57,788 bases of DNA, from positions 1 through 57,788 of the forward strand of contig JAKOGH010000555.1 in NCBI GenBank assembly GCA_024811115.1, in the 5' to 3' direction. Origin of the DNA: Terana coerulea (Eukaryota; Basidiomycota; Agaricomycetes; Polyporales; Phanerochaetaceae). The notes beneath the pieces are model-generated. The model was given only the letters and a program-made list of their open reading frames with translations, did no database searches and had not been told where the DNA came from. The translations under genes were made by a program, and so were the position numbers. Below are positions 47,468 to 57,628 of this stretch, piece by piece (position 1 is the stretch's first letter; every line of letters starts with the position of its first letter).

Positions 47468-48250
47468 TCAGCAGGCGTAGAGTGAGAAGGACTTGCAGCG
47501 ACCGCCACTGGAGAAGATTTGCGCACCACTGGAAGGAGTTGTGAGCTGTGCTTTATATTCATAAAATGAGATAAACGCACCGTGTGAAGCGGGGTCAACC
47601 GTCATGGCATGCATGGGCTGCTGTAGCTCCTCGTTGATAGTCGGACCACCTTCACCAAGAGCAAAGTCGTCGACGTCCATTGTTTCGTCGTCCTCAAACA
47701 ACACCTTATCTTCGTCGCCGTAGATTATCTCCTCAGCCACCTTGACCGCTACATTTGCACTCCTCCAGATCGCTAGGTAACAAATATCCATGAGAATTGG
47801 ACACGGACGCTCCGAGAGAGGCCTACAATATGCTGAGACATCGGCCACGCCATCATCTACCAAAGCCTCGTCGGTGACTGGTTGTGGGGGAGGTTCGACT
47901 GGCGAGACCGATGGTTGGCGGAACAACGGGTGGGGGCAGTCGTGCCATGGACTGTCTGCCGTCAGGAACAGCAGACACCCTCTCAGTGAGCTCACTGGCA
48001 GGAGGTCCGGGCTGTGCGACGCGTGGCGATCATAATTGTTGCCGGACGCCAGGCTATGATCCCAATACAGGGGAGGGCTCTGGACTCATTTCTAGCTGCA
48101 TGGGTCGCACCGTGCTCCTTCCTTCAAGTGCAGTCATCCTTGCCGCCACTGCCCGCCACTCCTCCAAGCTTCGCATTGTGGTTCTGTTTGCGGTGCCATC
48201 TGAAAGCTAGAAGATGTGCTCAGTGACGTTTTGGAACGAGCATAACGTGA
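47468..48250 (-). pseudogene. Unknown protein gene, damaged copy in unit 1
   Basis: The downstream half is open and reads PVTDEALVDDGVADVSAYC, then EGGPTINEELQQPMHAMTVD, matching the unit 2 gene (EGGPTINEDLQQSTHTMTVD). The upstream half is recognisable by translation (RPMQLEMSPEPS) but contains stop codons where the unit 2 copy is open. No domain is known. I regard it as a decaying duplicate. Confidence 0.5.
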
Positions 48251-48330
48251 GAACAAACTCCGTCAGGACCAGTCATGTCGCCGGAAAGCTGGGGCCAAGC
48301 CAAACCAAGCCAAACCTAGTAATGGTAGTA

Positions 48331-49199
48331 AGGATGAAGCAACGCTGGGTGCGTAACTTGCCATCAGACGGGGAGAGAGTTGCGCTTCACGAATCGTAGC
48401 CCGAGGATGTGGTTTACTGGGAAACGGAAGACGCCCATGATGAACGCGGAACAGGTCGGCTGGCTTCTTGTTTGTGGCGTCCGGCAATTCCCACCCACTC
48501 TTGTCCTCACACCTGTCCGACGCTGCGCAGCGTTCATCTACACATACTGCCTGACACCCACATCTTGTACTAAAATCATCGAATATTACTGCCACAGCTT
48601 GCACATGCGGAACTGAGGGTGAAGGGCACACACGTGAGTACGATCACACACTGTCAAGTCTTGAAGGGAGCAACGCCATAACATTAACTTATTCACTAAA
48701 AGTGAGGGACCTTTCGCTGTATGTCATAATGATCACGAGTAAGCACACAATATTACGAGGGCATCTCGAGCCATTGGTTCACAGAGCAGTTCAAACTCCG
48801 AAAGCCTGAGGTTTTCGGTCGCTCAATCGGAAGTCGCAAAAAGAAGTCGAGCTCCCCTCAAACACAGAGCTCGTCGAAGTCCGACTGAGCGAGCGAACCA
48901 CATCGGGCGCTTCGGCGCTTACAGTAATTGCTCTGGAACCGGCTCTGAGATTACACAGCGTCTAGGTCAAGATGAAATCGTGGGGCACATACCGAGGGCG
49001 TCTCGCGAGGCGGTCGGGCTCATGAGCCCTGTCTCCTACCTCAACTCGGTAGAGTTACGTCCGAGCGATAGAGGCCCAAACGGGCCACGAAGGCCGTACG
49101 GTAAGCATTTCGACGGGGAGAAGCTGAAGAAGAAGCCTGTCATGAGCCAGTTTTGGAATTTCCGACATCGGCCCTCGCAAACGCCCACGCACAATCGTT
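48331..49199. other. Spacer between the two duplication units
   Basis: No gene or repeat is supported. It holds short ORFs only. Its right part should contain the upstream region of permease copy 2. Confidence 0.45.
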
Positions 49200-49283
49200 G
49201 AAACGCTTCCGACTCGGAATGTTCCACACCAACCAACCGCGGTCGATGCTTGCCGGGAGCCATGTTGGCAGGGTTGCCACACG

Positions 49284-49290
49284 TATAAAA
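49284..49290 (+). promoter_or_regulatory. TATA box of permease copy 2
   Basis: TATAAAA lies 53 bp before the start codon and is shared in position and context with permease copy 1. Confidence 0.65.
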
Positions 49291-49342
49291 CCGCGTCGCG
49301 CGTCTGTCGCCGGCCTGTGCTCTCTCTCCCGCGCCGCCAACC

Positions 49343-51551
49343 ATGTCCGTCGACCCCAAGTACGGGTCCAACGAGAAGATCCAGGACAATGTCGTCGACG
49401 TCTCCGACTCCGAGGCCAACCATGAGCTTCCCGGGCACCATAGTACGGAGCTGCAGCGGACATTGAAGAACAGGCACATCGCCATGATCAGGTGTGTATT
49501 GTCGAAATTCCATGCTGCCGAGTGTTCACGAATATCTTTGTAGTATCGGTGGTGTGATTGGTACCGGTCTTTTCCTTGGTACTGCTGGCTCGCTGCAGAA
49601 CGGCGGCCCTATCGGTCTGCTCCTCGGATACGTCGTCGTCGGCACCATCTGCTACTCTGTGTACGCCCACATGCCTGACTCGCCTCACGAATCAGCTGAC
49701 TGATCGGCCGAAACGCAGCATGATCTCGCTCGGCGAGATGATTTCGTACCTGCCCATCCCCGGAGGTCATATCGCGTTGGCGGAGCGGTTCGTTGATCCC
49801 GCATGGGCGTTCACTCTCGGCTGGAACTACTGTACGCTCTTCTTCAGTTATCATCAGCCGATACCAGCTTGACGCATTGCCCGCAGGGTACAACTACCTG
49901 ATTTTTCTACCTGCGGAGCTCAGCGCTGCCGCAGTCCTCATAGGATTCTGGTATGGTTGCACTTATCAACAGCAGATTTATCCGCTGACATATGCATTGT
50001 AGGAACCAGGAAATCAACAAAGCGGCATGGGTGACCATATTCCTCGCTGCAGTCATCGGGATCAACATGTTTGGTGCAGGTACGTGCACAGAAGCTCGAA
50101 CAGCCGATTGGCGTTACCGAAAGGTGGAGGTGGAGGTAACTTGAGGTGCCGTCATTTGTTCACCTCAGCGCGCCAGCTGAAGTTAACCTTACCTTTGAGG
50201 TACCTCCGCCTCCCGGCAACACTAGAGCCGATGTTGTATTCGAGCTGATACTTTGTGTTCTGCAGCTGCATATGGCGAGGCGGAATTCATTTTCGCCTCT
50301 ATCAAAGTTATAACGATCACAGGCCTGATTATCCTTGGTATCGTCCTCGACCTGGGCGGCGGTCCGAGCCATGACCGTATTGGCTTTCGCTACTGGAAGC
50401 ACCCAGGACCGTTCAACCAGTTCAATGGCATTCCAGGCAATAAGGGGCGCTTCCTCGCGTGGTGGGCGGTCATGACCCAGGCCTCGTTCTCGTTCATTGG
50501 CACGGAAATCGTCGCCATCGCCGGCGGCGAGGCCCGCAACCCTAGGCGCAATATCCCCAAAGCGTGAGTTTATCAAGCCCAGCCATGGTTTTTCCGTGGT
50601 CTTACTGTTGCGTTACAGGATTAAGCGGGTCTACATCCGTATCTTGCTGTTCTACATCGGCGGTGTCACGGTCATCGGCCTCCTCGTACCGTTTGACAAC
50701 CCAGACCTGAGCTTGACCTCCAACAATGCCGCGAAGTCGCCCTTTGTCATCGCAATCAAGACTGCCGGTATAAAGGGACTACCTTCGGTCATCAATGCGG
50801 CCCTCCTGACCTCCGCCTGCTCTGCCGGTTCCAGTGACCTGTACAGCAGTTCCCGCGCTCTTTGTACGCCTCCCGCCCTACTTTCCTCTGGTTCGGCACT
50901 CACTCTCACCCAATAGACTCGCTTGCCCTGAACGGCAACGCACCGCGCGTCTTCGCGCGCACGACGCGCTGGGGCCTGCCGTGGATCGCGGTCATCACGT
51001 CCTCGCTGTTCGGACTGCTCGCGTACATGAGTGTCAGCGCCGGCGCGGGCAAGGTCTTTGGCTGGTTCGTGAATCTGACGAGCATTGCGGGTCTGATGAG
51101 CTGGTTTGGCATCTCCGTCACCTACGTGCGCTTCTACGCCGGCATGAAAGCACAGTGCATCGACCGCCGCACGCTCCCGTTCGCGTCGCGCCTGCAGCCG
51201 TACGCGGGCTGGTACGCCGTCGTCTCCACCTGGGTCATCTGCTTCGTGCGTTCCCGTTTCCTTCTCCCTTTTCTGCACGAATACTAACAGAGTTGTGTGT
51301 GTGGGATGCAGTTCAGCGGGTGGCAGGTGTTCTTGAAGGGCGGCTGGGACACGGCGACGTTCGTGACGAACTACCTGCCGTTCGCGCTGTTCCCGATTAT
51401 GTACGCCTGCAGCCGGTACTGGCGCCGGGCGTCGTTCCGCCGGCCGGAGGATATGGACTTCACGTCGGGCCTGGCGGAGATCGAGGCGGCGACGTACGAC
51501 GAGCCGCCGCCGCGCAACTGGGTCGAGCGCGTTTGGGCGTGGCTGATGTGA
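49343..51551 (+). CDS. Amino-acid permease (APC/YAT family), copy 2, intact
   Basis: This is a plasma-membrane amino-acid/proton symporter and close duplicate of copy 1. The start MSVDPKYGSNEKIQDNVVD has a good context (GCCAACCATG). All exons join in phase: IGGVIGTGLFLGTAG, then MISLGEMISYLPIPGGHI, LPAELSAAAVLIGFW, AYGEAEFIFASIKVITITG, FYIGGVTVIGLLVPFDNPD, LPSVINAALLTSACSAGSSD and GWYAVVSTWVICF, ending NWVERVWAWLM (stop 51549-51551). No frame break was found. The intron at 50080-50265 carries an imperfect inverted repeat where copy 1 has a perfect palindrome. Substitutions between the copies are mostly silent, with a few changes such as NYLIFLPAE for NWVIILPAE, so both were probably under selection for transport. 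Preferred substrate is unknown. Confidence 0.9.
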
Positions 51552-51799
51552 TTTTCTGCTTCGTGTGCCATATTGTACAATTCTATAATGCTATGTGTTG
51601 TGTTTCTGCTGTAGGCTAACTGGATATACTGGAGATCAAAATCATTATGTCTATAACGTCGCGCAGCATTGCTTTGAGATGTGCCACAGTGGAGGAACTC
51701 TAGACTCTGTTACCGAGCGTGGGTAGATAGAGGAACTCCGCAATCACACGCGCTCGCAGTGAAGCGAGCTCCGTGTGTGCATATAGCGACATTCAGCGA

Positions 51800-52000
51800 G
51801 GAGTCAACAGTAATCACAGCTGCAGATAACTCATATTCGTATTCCAGAAAGGGGACGGTACTACTCGACAATTCGTTTGCACTGCAAACGGGTACCGCCA
51901 TTGACGAAGCAATTTCCGCTCGCACGAGGCTTCTGGCAAGGGTGTCGACCGAGCTTCACAAGCTTTGTGGCGTTGGCCATCTGATCATGCAAATTCTAGT
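51800..52000 (+). pseudogene. F-box gene 5' relic in unit 2
   Basis: The translation has TAIDEAISARTRLLARVSTELH, which matches TAIDEAISFHVQHLTRISDELH in the F-box gene at 53720. The sequence AACAGTAATCACAGCTGCAG precedes both. After LHKL the similarity fades and the F-box core is absent. Confidence 0.6.
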
Positions 52001-52439
52001 ATACGGTGCATCTCGGAGACATAGCAAAAGATGTAGGATGGAGAGGCGATATATTGTGTGGTGAGTCCGACAGTAGTAAGACATCGGGTCCTCGATGCGA
52101 GAGGGGGAAGCAAAGACAATCGCCGGGAGAATGGCGCTCCGGTTCCACCGGTTTCTCCGGGTTTGCGAAGGTTCGGTTGGGCAATGGCTTGGTAAGAGAC
52201 CAAGCACGACGATTCGAATTATCTCCGTGCATGAATCGCTGCCTCAGGATGCATATACTATTACCGGCTCATTGGGCTTCATAATTACGCTATCAGCCCA
52301 AGCGACTGCAGGATGCCTATGTATGCAGTGATGTTCTCCATCTCGGAGGCCAGAACGCCTTGGTGTTCTTAGCTCATATATATCAGGCACTCTTCAAGAG
52401 TGTCAGCAGATGTAGAGTGAGAAGGACCTGCAGTGGCTC

Positions 52440-53212
52440 CTATTGGAGAAGATTGGCGCACCGCTGGAAGAATAGAGTTGTGAGTTGTGGTTTATATTCA
52501 TCGAACGAGGTAAACGCACTGTCTGAAGTGGAAGACAACTCAAGTGAAGCGGGGTCAACCGTCATGGTATGCGTGGACTGCTGTAGGTCCTCGTTGATGG
52601 TCGGACCGCCTTCATCAAAAGTAAAGTCGACGACATCCGACATTTCTTCATCATCGTCGCCGAGCATCTCCTCAGTCATGTCGACCGCTACAAGTGCACT
52701 CCTCCAGAACGCTGCGGAACGAATCTTGCGATCCATGGGAGTTGGATCTGGACGCTCCGGAGGAGGCCTACGATGTGTTGAGACGTTGATAACGCCATCA
52801 TCTATTGTAGCCTCGTTGGTGCTTGGTTGTGGGGAGATTCGACTGGCGAGACTGAGGGTTGAGGTGTGCGAGCGTGATCTGGTGGAACGATGGGTGGGGA
52901 AAATCGTGTCATGAACCGTTCGCCGTCAAAAACTGCAGAAACCCTTTCAGTGAGCTCAAGAGGTCCGGGTTGCGCAGCGTTTGGCGACCCAGATTGCTGC
53001 TGAACGCCAGGTTGCAATCTCAGTACAGCTGGACTAGTGCTCATTTCCAGCTGCATGGGTCGCAGCTTGCTTTTTTCTTCAAGTGCAGCCGCAATCCCTG
53101 CCGCCATCGCCCGCCACTTTTCTAAGCTTCGTGCTGGGGCCTTGCGCACGGTGTCATCTGGGAGAGGAGGTGCGCTCAGTAATGTTTTGGAACGAGCATA
53201 ACATGAAAACAA
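52440..53212 (-). CDS. Unknown acidic protein, about 250 aa, copy in unit 2
   Basis: I do not recognise this protein. It starts MFSCYARSKTLLSAPPLPDD and has a helix-like block SLEKWRAMAAGIAAALEEKS. A Pro/Ser-rich middle follows, and then an acidic part EEMLGDDDEEMSDVVDFTFD and EGGPTINEDLQQSTHTMTVD. The frame breaks once at the G4 run 52831-52834. With one base more or less, SPVESP continues as PQPSTNEATIDDGV into MDRKIRSAAFW. This fits the rule in this window that breaks sit at short homopolymers. It is antisense to the upstream permease. The acidic, low-complexity make-up suggests a nuclear or regulatory protein, but nothing firm can be said. Confidence 0.45.
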
Positions 53213-53521
53213 CCTCCGTCAAGACCAGTCATTTCGTTGAAAAGTTGGGGACAAATCAAGCCTAGGAATATTGTAGTATCGATGAACCAAACGCTGGTGC
53301 GTTGCCCTCCAAGTACTCTCTTCATGGCCCGGGAGCGCATTACATAAAAAGAATCCATGGAGGTTGCATATTGCTCCGCAAAGCAGTGTTCGGCAAGCGT
53401 CCGGCAGACGCCGAGGCATGAACTCTAATTCAGCGTCCGTCGCTCGAACGGGGAGTTGACAGGTCTTTCTGGTGGCCACCTTTGTCTGCACACCAATATC
53501 GTCGGTTTCTCTGACTGTATG

Positions 53522-53562
53522 CACCACCACCACCACCACCACCACCACCACCGCCGCCGCCG
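53522..53562. repeat. CAC/CCG trinucleotide microsatellite
   Basis: About eleven CAC-type units run into CCG units. It lies between the antisense gene and the F-box gene, outside coding sequence, and close to the right end of the duplication. Confidence 0.85.
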
Positions 53563-53719
53563 ACTTTACCCACCATCTCAAACAGCGAGCGTCGGCTCTG
53601 GCAAGCTCAAGTCGATCTCACGCGCTCACGGTGATTCGTGACGCTAACTCCGGGTACGTACGCTGCGACGCGGCAACAGTAATCACAGCTACAGGCAACT
53701 AACTTCCGTATTACAGAGA

Positions 53720-55688
53720 ATGGACACTGCTCTCGATGTATTGTATACGCTGAAGACGGACACTGCCATTGATGAGGCGATTTCTTTTCACGTCCAGCAC
53801 CTCACCAGAATATCGGACGAGCTCCACAAGCTTCGCGCATACCGCAACGCTATCATCCCACGTATAGGCCACTTCCCACCTGAGGTCCTCGCCAGCATAT
53901 TCCATTATTACGTTCTCTACACTTGCCCGTGGACCGAGTCGGACCGGCCCACGGAGCAGTTTTGGGCGTACAGGTGGCTGGGGATCACCCATGTCTGTCG
54001 GCATTGGCGGGAGGTCGCGCTGAGTCTACCATCTCTTTGGAACAGGATCCCTTTGACCGATAACGCTGCGTGCATGGAGGCGTTTCTTGTTCGCTCCAAG
54101 GGCAAGCCCCTGGCGATCACACTCGGTGATTACGCCAGCGGCGAGCACCCCGACGATCACACTCGGTGATTACGCCAGCGGCGAGCACCCCGACGTTGAT
54201 TCGCTCTACATGCTGCAGGACGACATCCACAGGATCCAGCACATCAGTCTTTTAATCACAATTCGAACCATAGCTGATCTACGCTTGCATCCAACAATGG
54301 GAGCCCCTTTACTAGAATCTCTTCAGCTGTTCTTCTCCTTTGGCGACTTAGACGATCCCGAACCTCCCTTTCCCTACAAGCACTTCTGGTTCCTCTCGGG
54401 CGCCTCATTACCACGTCTCAGACTTCTGCGGCTATGGGGATTCTCCATTCCCTTTACGCGAACACTGATCCGACCTACTTTGACGGAGCTCTGCCTGGAC
54501 TGCTCTGCAGGGTACCAACTCCTTCCAAGCTTCTCGCCATCCTTTCCCTAGTTCCCCTCCTTCAAGTCCTCAGGCTGACAGAGGTAATCATTGGCCTCTC
54601 CTTACCGCGCGCGGAGCTGCTCGCCAATGCTACCAAAGTGACACTTTCGTGCCTGCGCACCATTGAACTGTCCGAGTACGGCAACGGTGAGGGCTGCGCT
54701 ACCCTACTGCAAATGCTCATTTACCCCACGAATGCGACGACCACCCTACGCGCAACAGGGAGAAGCTGGCAGCGCGAGACGTCGCTACCATGTGGGCCGT
54801 TGTTGTATCTAAGCTCGACATAACCAACGTCCTCAGCGCCTCGTCGAAAGTCTACGCTCTCGACATGTGGCTTGGTCTTATCATTTCTGAGGTCAAGTTA
54901 TGGCTGGTGCCGACATTGCTCGCTTTGAATTCTGGGCATGAACGCGACCCTGCGCGGAAGAACGACAAAAACACACCGCTATTCGAAATACACCTTGAAG
55001 GTACAAGGGAGCCCTCCTCGTCTTCCTTCCTCCACAGAATGCCATTAGATGTCTTGCTCAATCTACATGCCCTCCGCATTGAAGGTGACATACCGAACAG
55101 CGTAGCACAGTGGCTGTCATTTTCAAGTTGCTCCCAGCTGAAGAGCCTTACTGTCTGCACATAAGACCCCACTAGTCTCTTCGATGCATTGATGGCCACA
55201 CCTTTAATCGCAAGTGGATGCCTACCCCTCTTCCCTGCTCTTACCTCCCTTACCTTAGAGTCTCCGTGCTGGCACCAGCGCCACGGCGGCTGCGCGACCC
55301 CGTTTGGCGATGGCCCACTTAGCTTGCACCTGGACGCGCTGCTGCTCCGCCGTGCGCACATGAGCGCCCCCGATCCCCATGCTTCACCTCACAGACATCC
55401 GCCACCTCGACCGCCCGGCCGACCTGGCCAGGCTGGACCGTCTGGCCACGTGACTCCCCGGGTCGTCGTGGACGAAGCGCACTAGCACGCGCTCTTGGTG
55501 TCCCCCGGACTTCTGCTGTCTGTGCGAAGGAAAACAGGAAGCAACAGTGGAGCAGTCCCTTGCCCAGGCTGCGCAGGTGCATGATGCCGGTGCCGAACAT
55601 GGCGATGATGAGGACGGCGGACGACAATGGTGCGCTTGAAGAAGACTCTGGAGAAGATTCAGATGACGAGGACGTGCTTCAGGCTTAG
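53720..55688 (+). pseudogene. F-box/LRR protein gene with a 40-bp duplication and frame breaks
   Basis: This is the longest member of the F-box family shared with 5408-6697. It starts MDTALDVLYTLKTDTAIDEA. The F-box core is GHFPPEVLASIFHYYV followed by ITHVCRHWREVALSLPS. A 40-bp tandem duplication at 54114-54193 shifts the frame after LAITLGDYASGEHPD. One more break lies near 54500-54530, before LLAILSLVPLLQVLRL. Another lies near 54735-54770, before DVATMWAVVVSKLD, and another lies in the 55.3-55.5 kb part (RHLDRPADLARLDRL). The last frame ends in an acidic tail EEDSGEDSDDEDVLQA. The 40-bp duplication is a real structural change; the others could be assembly indels. It would act as an SCF adaptor if translated in full. 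Confidence 0.65.
54114..54193. repeat. 40-bp perfect tandem duplication within the F-box gene
   Basis: Two identical 40-bp units, 54114-54153 and 54154-54193, start CGATCACACTCGGTGATTAC. Since 40 is not a multiple of three, the reading frame is lost. Removal of one unit would restore LGDYASGEHPDVDSLYML. Confidence 0.9.
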
Positions 55689-55970
55689 GGGCTGCCACGA
55701 GTCATTCACCTCATCCAGGACTCAGTAGGATCAGTCATGGATAGCATTTGGAGGGCTGTTCTTCCAGCTTCTCTCGGGAACCACTTGGGACTCGTCTATC
55801 TATATAATTTTACACATAATGTTATACATCACGGCCCTGGCAATGATTTTTGCTGTGGTCAAAGTCAAAGGTTGTCTGAGTGATGTGAACGTTCTAGCTC
55901 AGGCGTAATCGATTGATCCATGAACGACGTTAGAAAATGCTCAATACAAAGTGACTTGATCAATTGAAGA
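55689..55970. other. Intergenic, nothing seen
   Basis: This lies between the F-box tail and the left hAT element. The end of it (CTCAATACAAAGTGACTTG) resembles the short spacer between the two hAT elements, so both elements seem to have entered related repeat sequence. Confidence 0.5.
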
Positions 55971-55978
55971 GTGGTAAC
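55971..55978. repeat. Target-site duplication of the left hAT MITE
   Basis: GTGGTAAC is repeated exactly at 56762-56769 on the other side of the element. The 8-bp length is diagnostic for hAT transposition. Confidence 0.8.
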
Positions 55979-56761
55979 TAGGGGCATCAGAGATTCGGAT
56001 CTTATTGAAAGCGACTTCAGAAATACCCTTGCACGCACTCAGTTCAGGGGTCCTGCCCGTACTAGACTATATAAAGTAATATGAATCAAGGAAGCTTCGA
56101 CAAGCGCTCTATCTTCCAGGGTCACGGAGGGCAGAGAGTCAGTGCGTCAATCTTCGTCCATAATACTTTAGGGATTGCACTTGCATATCTGGACCTCTCT
56201 CGGGTTCTCAGCCCGCTGGTAAGCCACCCAATCTAAAGCGCATTTTTAGTTGTCAATTGCCCCTTCCGTCTTGCCAGGAACCCATCTCAGTGTTGCAGAG
56301 TCCGTGGCAAGGTGATGGACTCGACTCAGTCCCACCCAGTAGGTATTCTGTATTGACGCTGCCATGTCACATGTGATTTATAACAGTAACACCAGCCTAA
56401 CAGATGTGTCTAGCTAGTCATCGCTCACGAGTTGCAGCAATTGTGCGTATACTTACTCTCCTTCAGCACCCTGAGCTTTGCCAGTGAACAAAACGTGCAT
56501 ATCGCCCGTCTCAGGTTGCAGGAGAGTTTTACGGTAGGCAGTAATAGAATTACGAGCCTCAATAGGCCTTAATGATGCATGGCTTTCTCCTTGTGTTCAA
56601 GTGTCACTACTACGGTGCCTCTGCTGAGTCTGCTCGCAGCACCGTCGGCAGCTGTCTTCTCGCATCACATGCCATTGTTCGCCCGTCTGGTTCTCGAAGA
56701 GTCCCATCAAGCGCTCTCTCAGCAGTCGTTTACCATAGATCTGAATCGTCGATGCCCTCTA
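55979..56761 (+). mobile_element. hAT-type MITE, left copy (783 bp)
   Basis: The element begins TAGGGGCATCAGAG and ends with the complement of TAGAGGGCATCG. It is flanked by the 8-bp direct repeat GTGGTAAC at 55971-55978 and 56762-56769. An 8-bp target duplication with short TIRs of CAGRG/TAGRG type fits the hAT superfamily. The inside has no transposase-like ORF, so it is non-autonomous. It is almost identical to the element at 56849-57620 in the opposite orientation, and together the two form a long near-palindrome. Confidence 0.85.
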
Positions 56762-56848
56762 GTGGTAACAAATGATTTTGTATTGGTCTATCTGGATCCG
56801 GCGTCTAATATAAAGCGCTCAATACAAACTGCTTTGAATGGTGATAAC

Positions 56849-57620
56849 CAGAGGGCATCGATGATTCAGATCTACGGTAAACGACTGCTGAGAGCGCTTG
56901 ATGGGACTCTTCGAGAACCAGACGGCGAACAATGGCATGTGATGCGAGAAGACAGCTGCCGACGGTGCTGCGAGCAGACTCAGCAGAGGCACCGTAGTAG
57001 TGACACTTGAACACAAGGAGAAAGCCATGCATCATTAAGGCCTATTGAGGCTCGTAATTCTATTACTGCCTACCGTGAAACTCTCCTGCAACCTGAGACG
57101 GGCGATATGCACGTTTTGTTCACTGGCAAAGCTCAGGTGCTGAAGGAGAGTAAGTATACGCACAATTGCTGCAACTCGTGAGCGATGACTAGCTAGACAC
57201 ATCTGTTAGGCTGGTGTTACTGTTATAAATCACATGTGACATGGCAGCGTCAATACAGAATACCTACTGGGTGGGACTGAGTCGAGTCCATCACCTTGCC
57301 ACGGACTCTGCAACACTGAGATGGGTTCTGGCAAGACGGAAGGGGCAATTGACAACTAAAATGCGCTTTAGATTGGGTGGCTTACCAGCGGGCTGAGAAC
57401 CCAAGAGAGGTCCAGATATGCAAGTGCAATCCCTAGAGTATTATGGACGAAGACGACTGACTCTCTGCCCTCCGTGACCCTGGAAGATAGAGCGCTTGTC
57501 GAAGCTTCCTTGATTCATATTACTTTATATAGTCTAGTACGGGCAGGACCCTGAACTGAGTGCGTGCAAGGGTATTTCTGAAGTCACTTTCAATAAGATC
57601 CGAATCTCTGATGCCTCCTG
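56849..57620 (-). mobile_element. hAT-type MITE, right copy (772 bp), inverted
   Basis: This begins CAGAGGGCATCGATG and ends with the complement of CAGGAGGCATCAGAG, with the 8-bp direct repeat GTGATAAC on both sides (56841-56848 and 57621-57628). It is an inverted copy of the left element. The target sites of the two differ by one base (GTGGTAAC and GTGATAAC), and the DNA around both shows CAATACAAA-like sequence, so each came by its own insertion into related target repeats. Confidence 0.85.
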
Positions 57621-57628
57621 GTGATAAC
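57621..57628. repeat. Target-site duplication of the right hAT MITE
   Basis: GTGATAAC is repeated exactly at 56841-56848 on the other side of the element. Confidence 0.8.

Larger units (their letters stand above)
44160..48330. repeat. Tandem segmental duplication, unit 1
   Basis: This is related to 49200-53280 over its whole length: promoter, permease gene, 3' UTR, F-box relic and antisense unknown gene come in the same order. Just after the permease stops, both units read CATATTGTACAATTCTATAA. The offset is about 5.0 kb at the left end and 4.9 kb at the right end. Unit boundaries are approximate. This unit is the more damaged: its permease has a frame break and its antisense gene has stop codons. 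Confidence 0.8.
49200..53280. repeat. Tandem segmental duplication, unit 2
   Basis: This is the second copy of the block at 44160-48330. Coding exons are very similar, while introns and the antisense gene have diverged more, which argues for selection on the permease after duplication. The unit is followed by a longer F-box copy that starts with the same upstream sequence as the relic within each unit. Confidence 0.8.

Noticed and set aside
56579..57010. 143-codon ORF across the centre of the hAT pair
   Set aside because: It reads through both inverted elements and the spacer; its two halves are sense and antisense of the same DNA, so it is not a gene.
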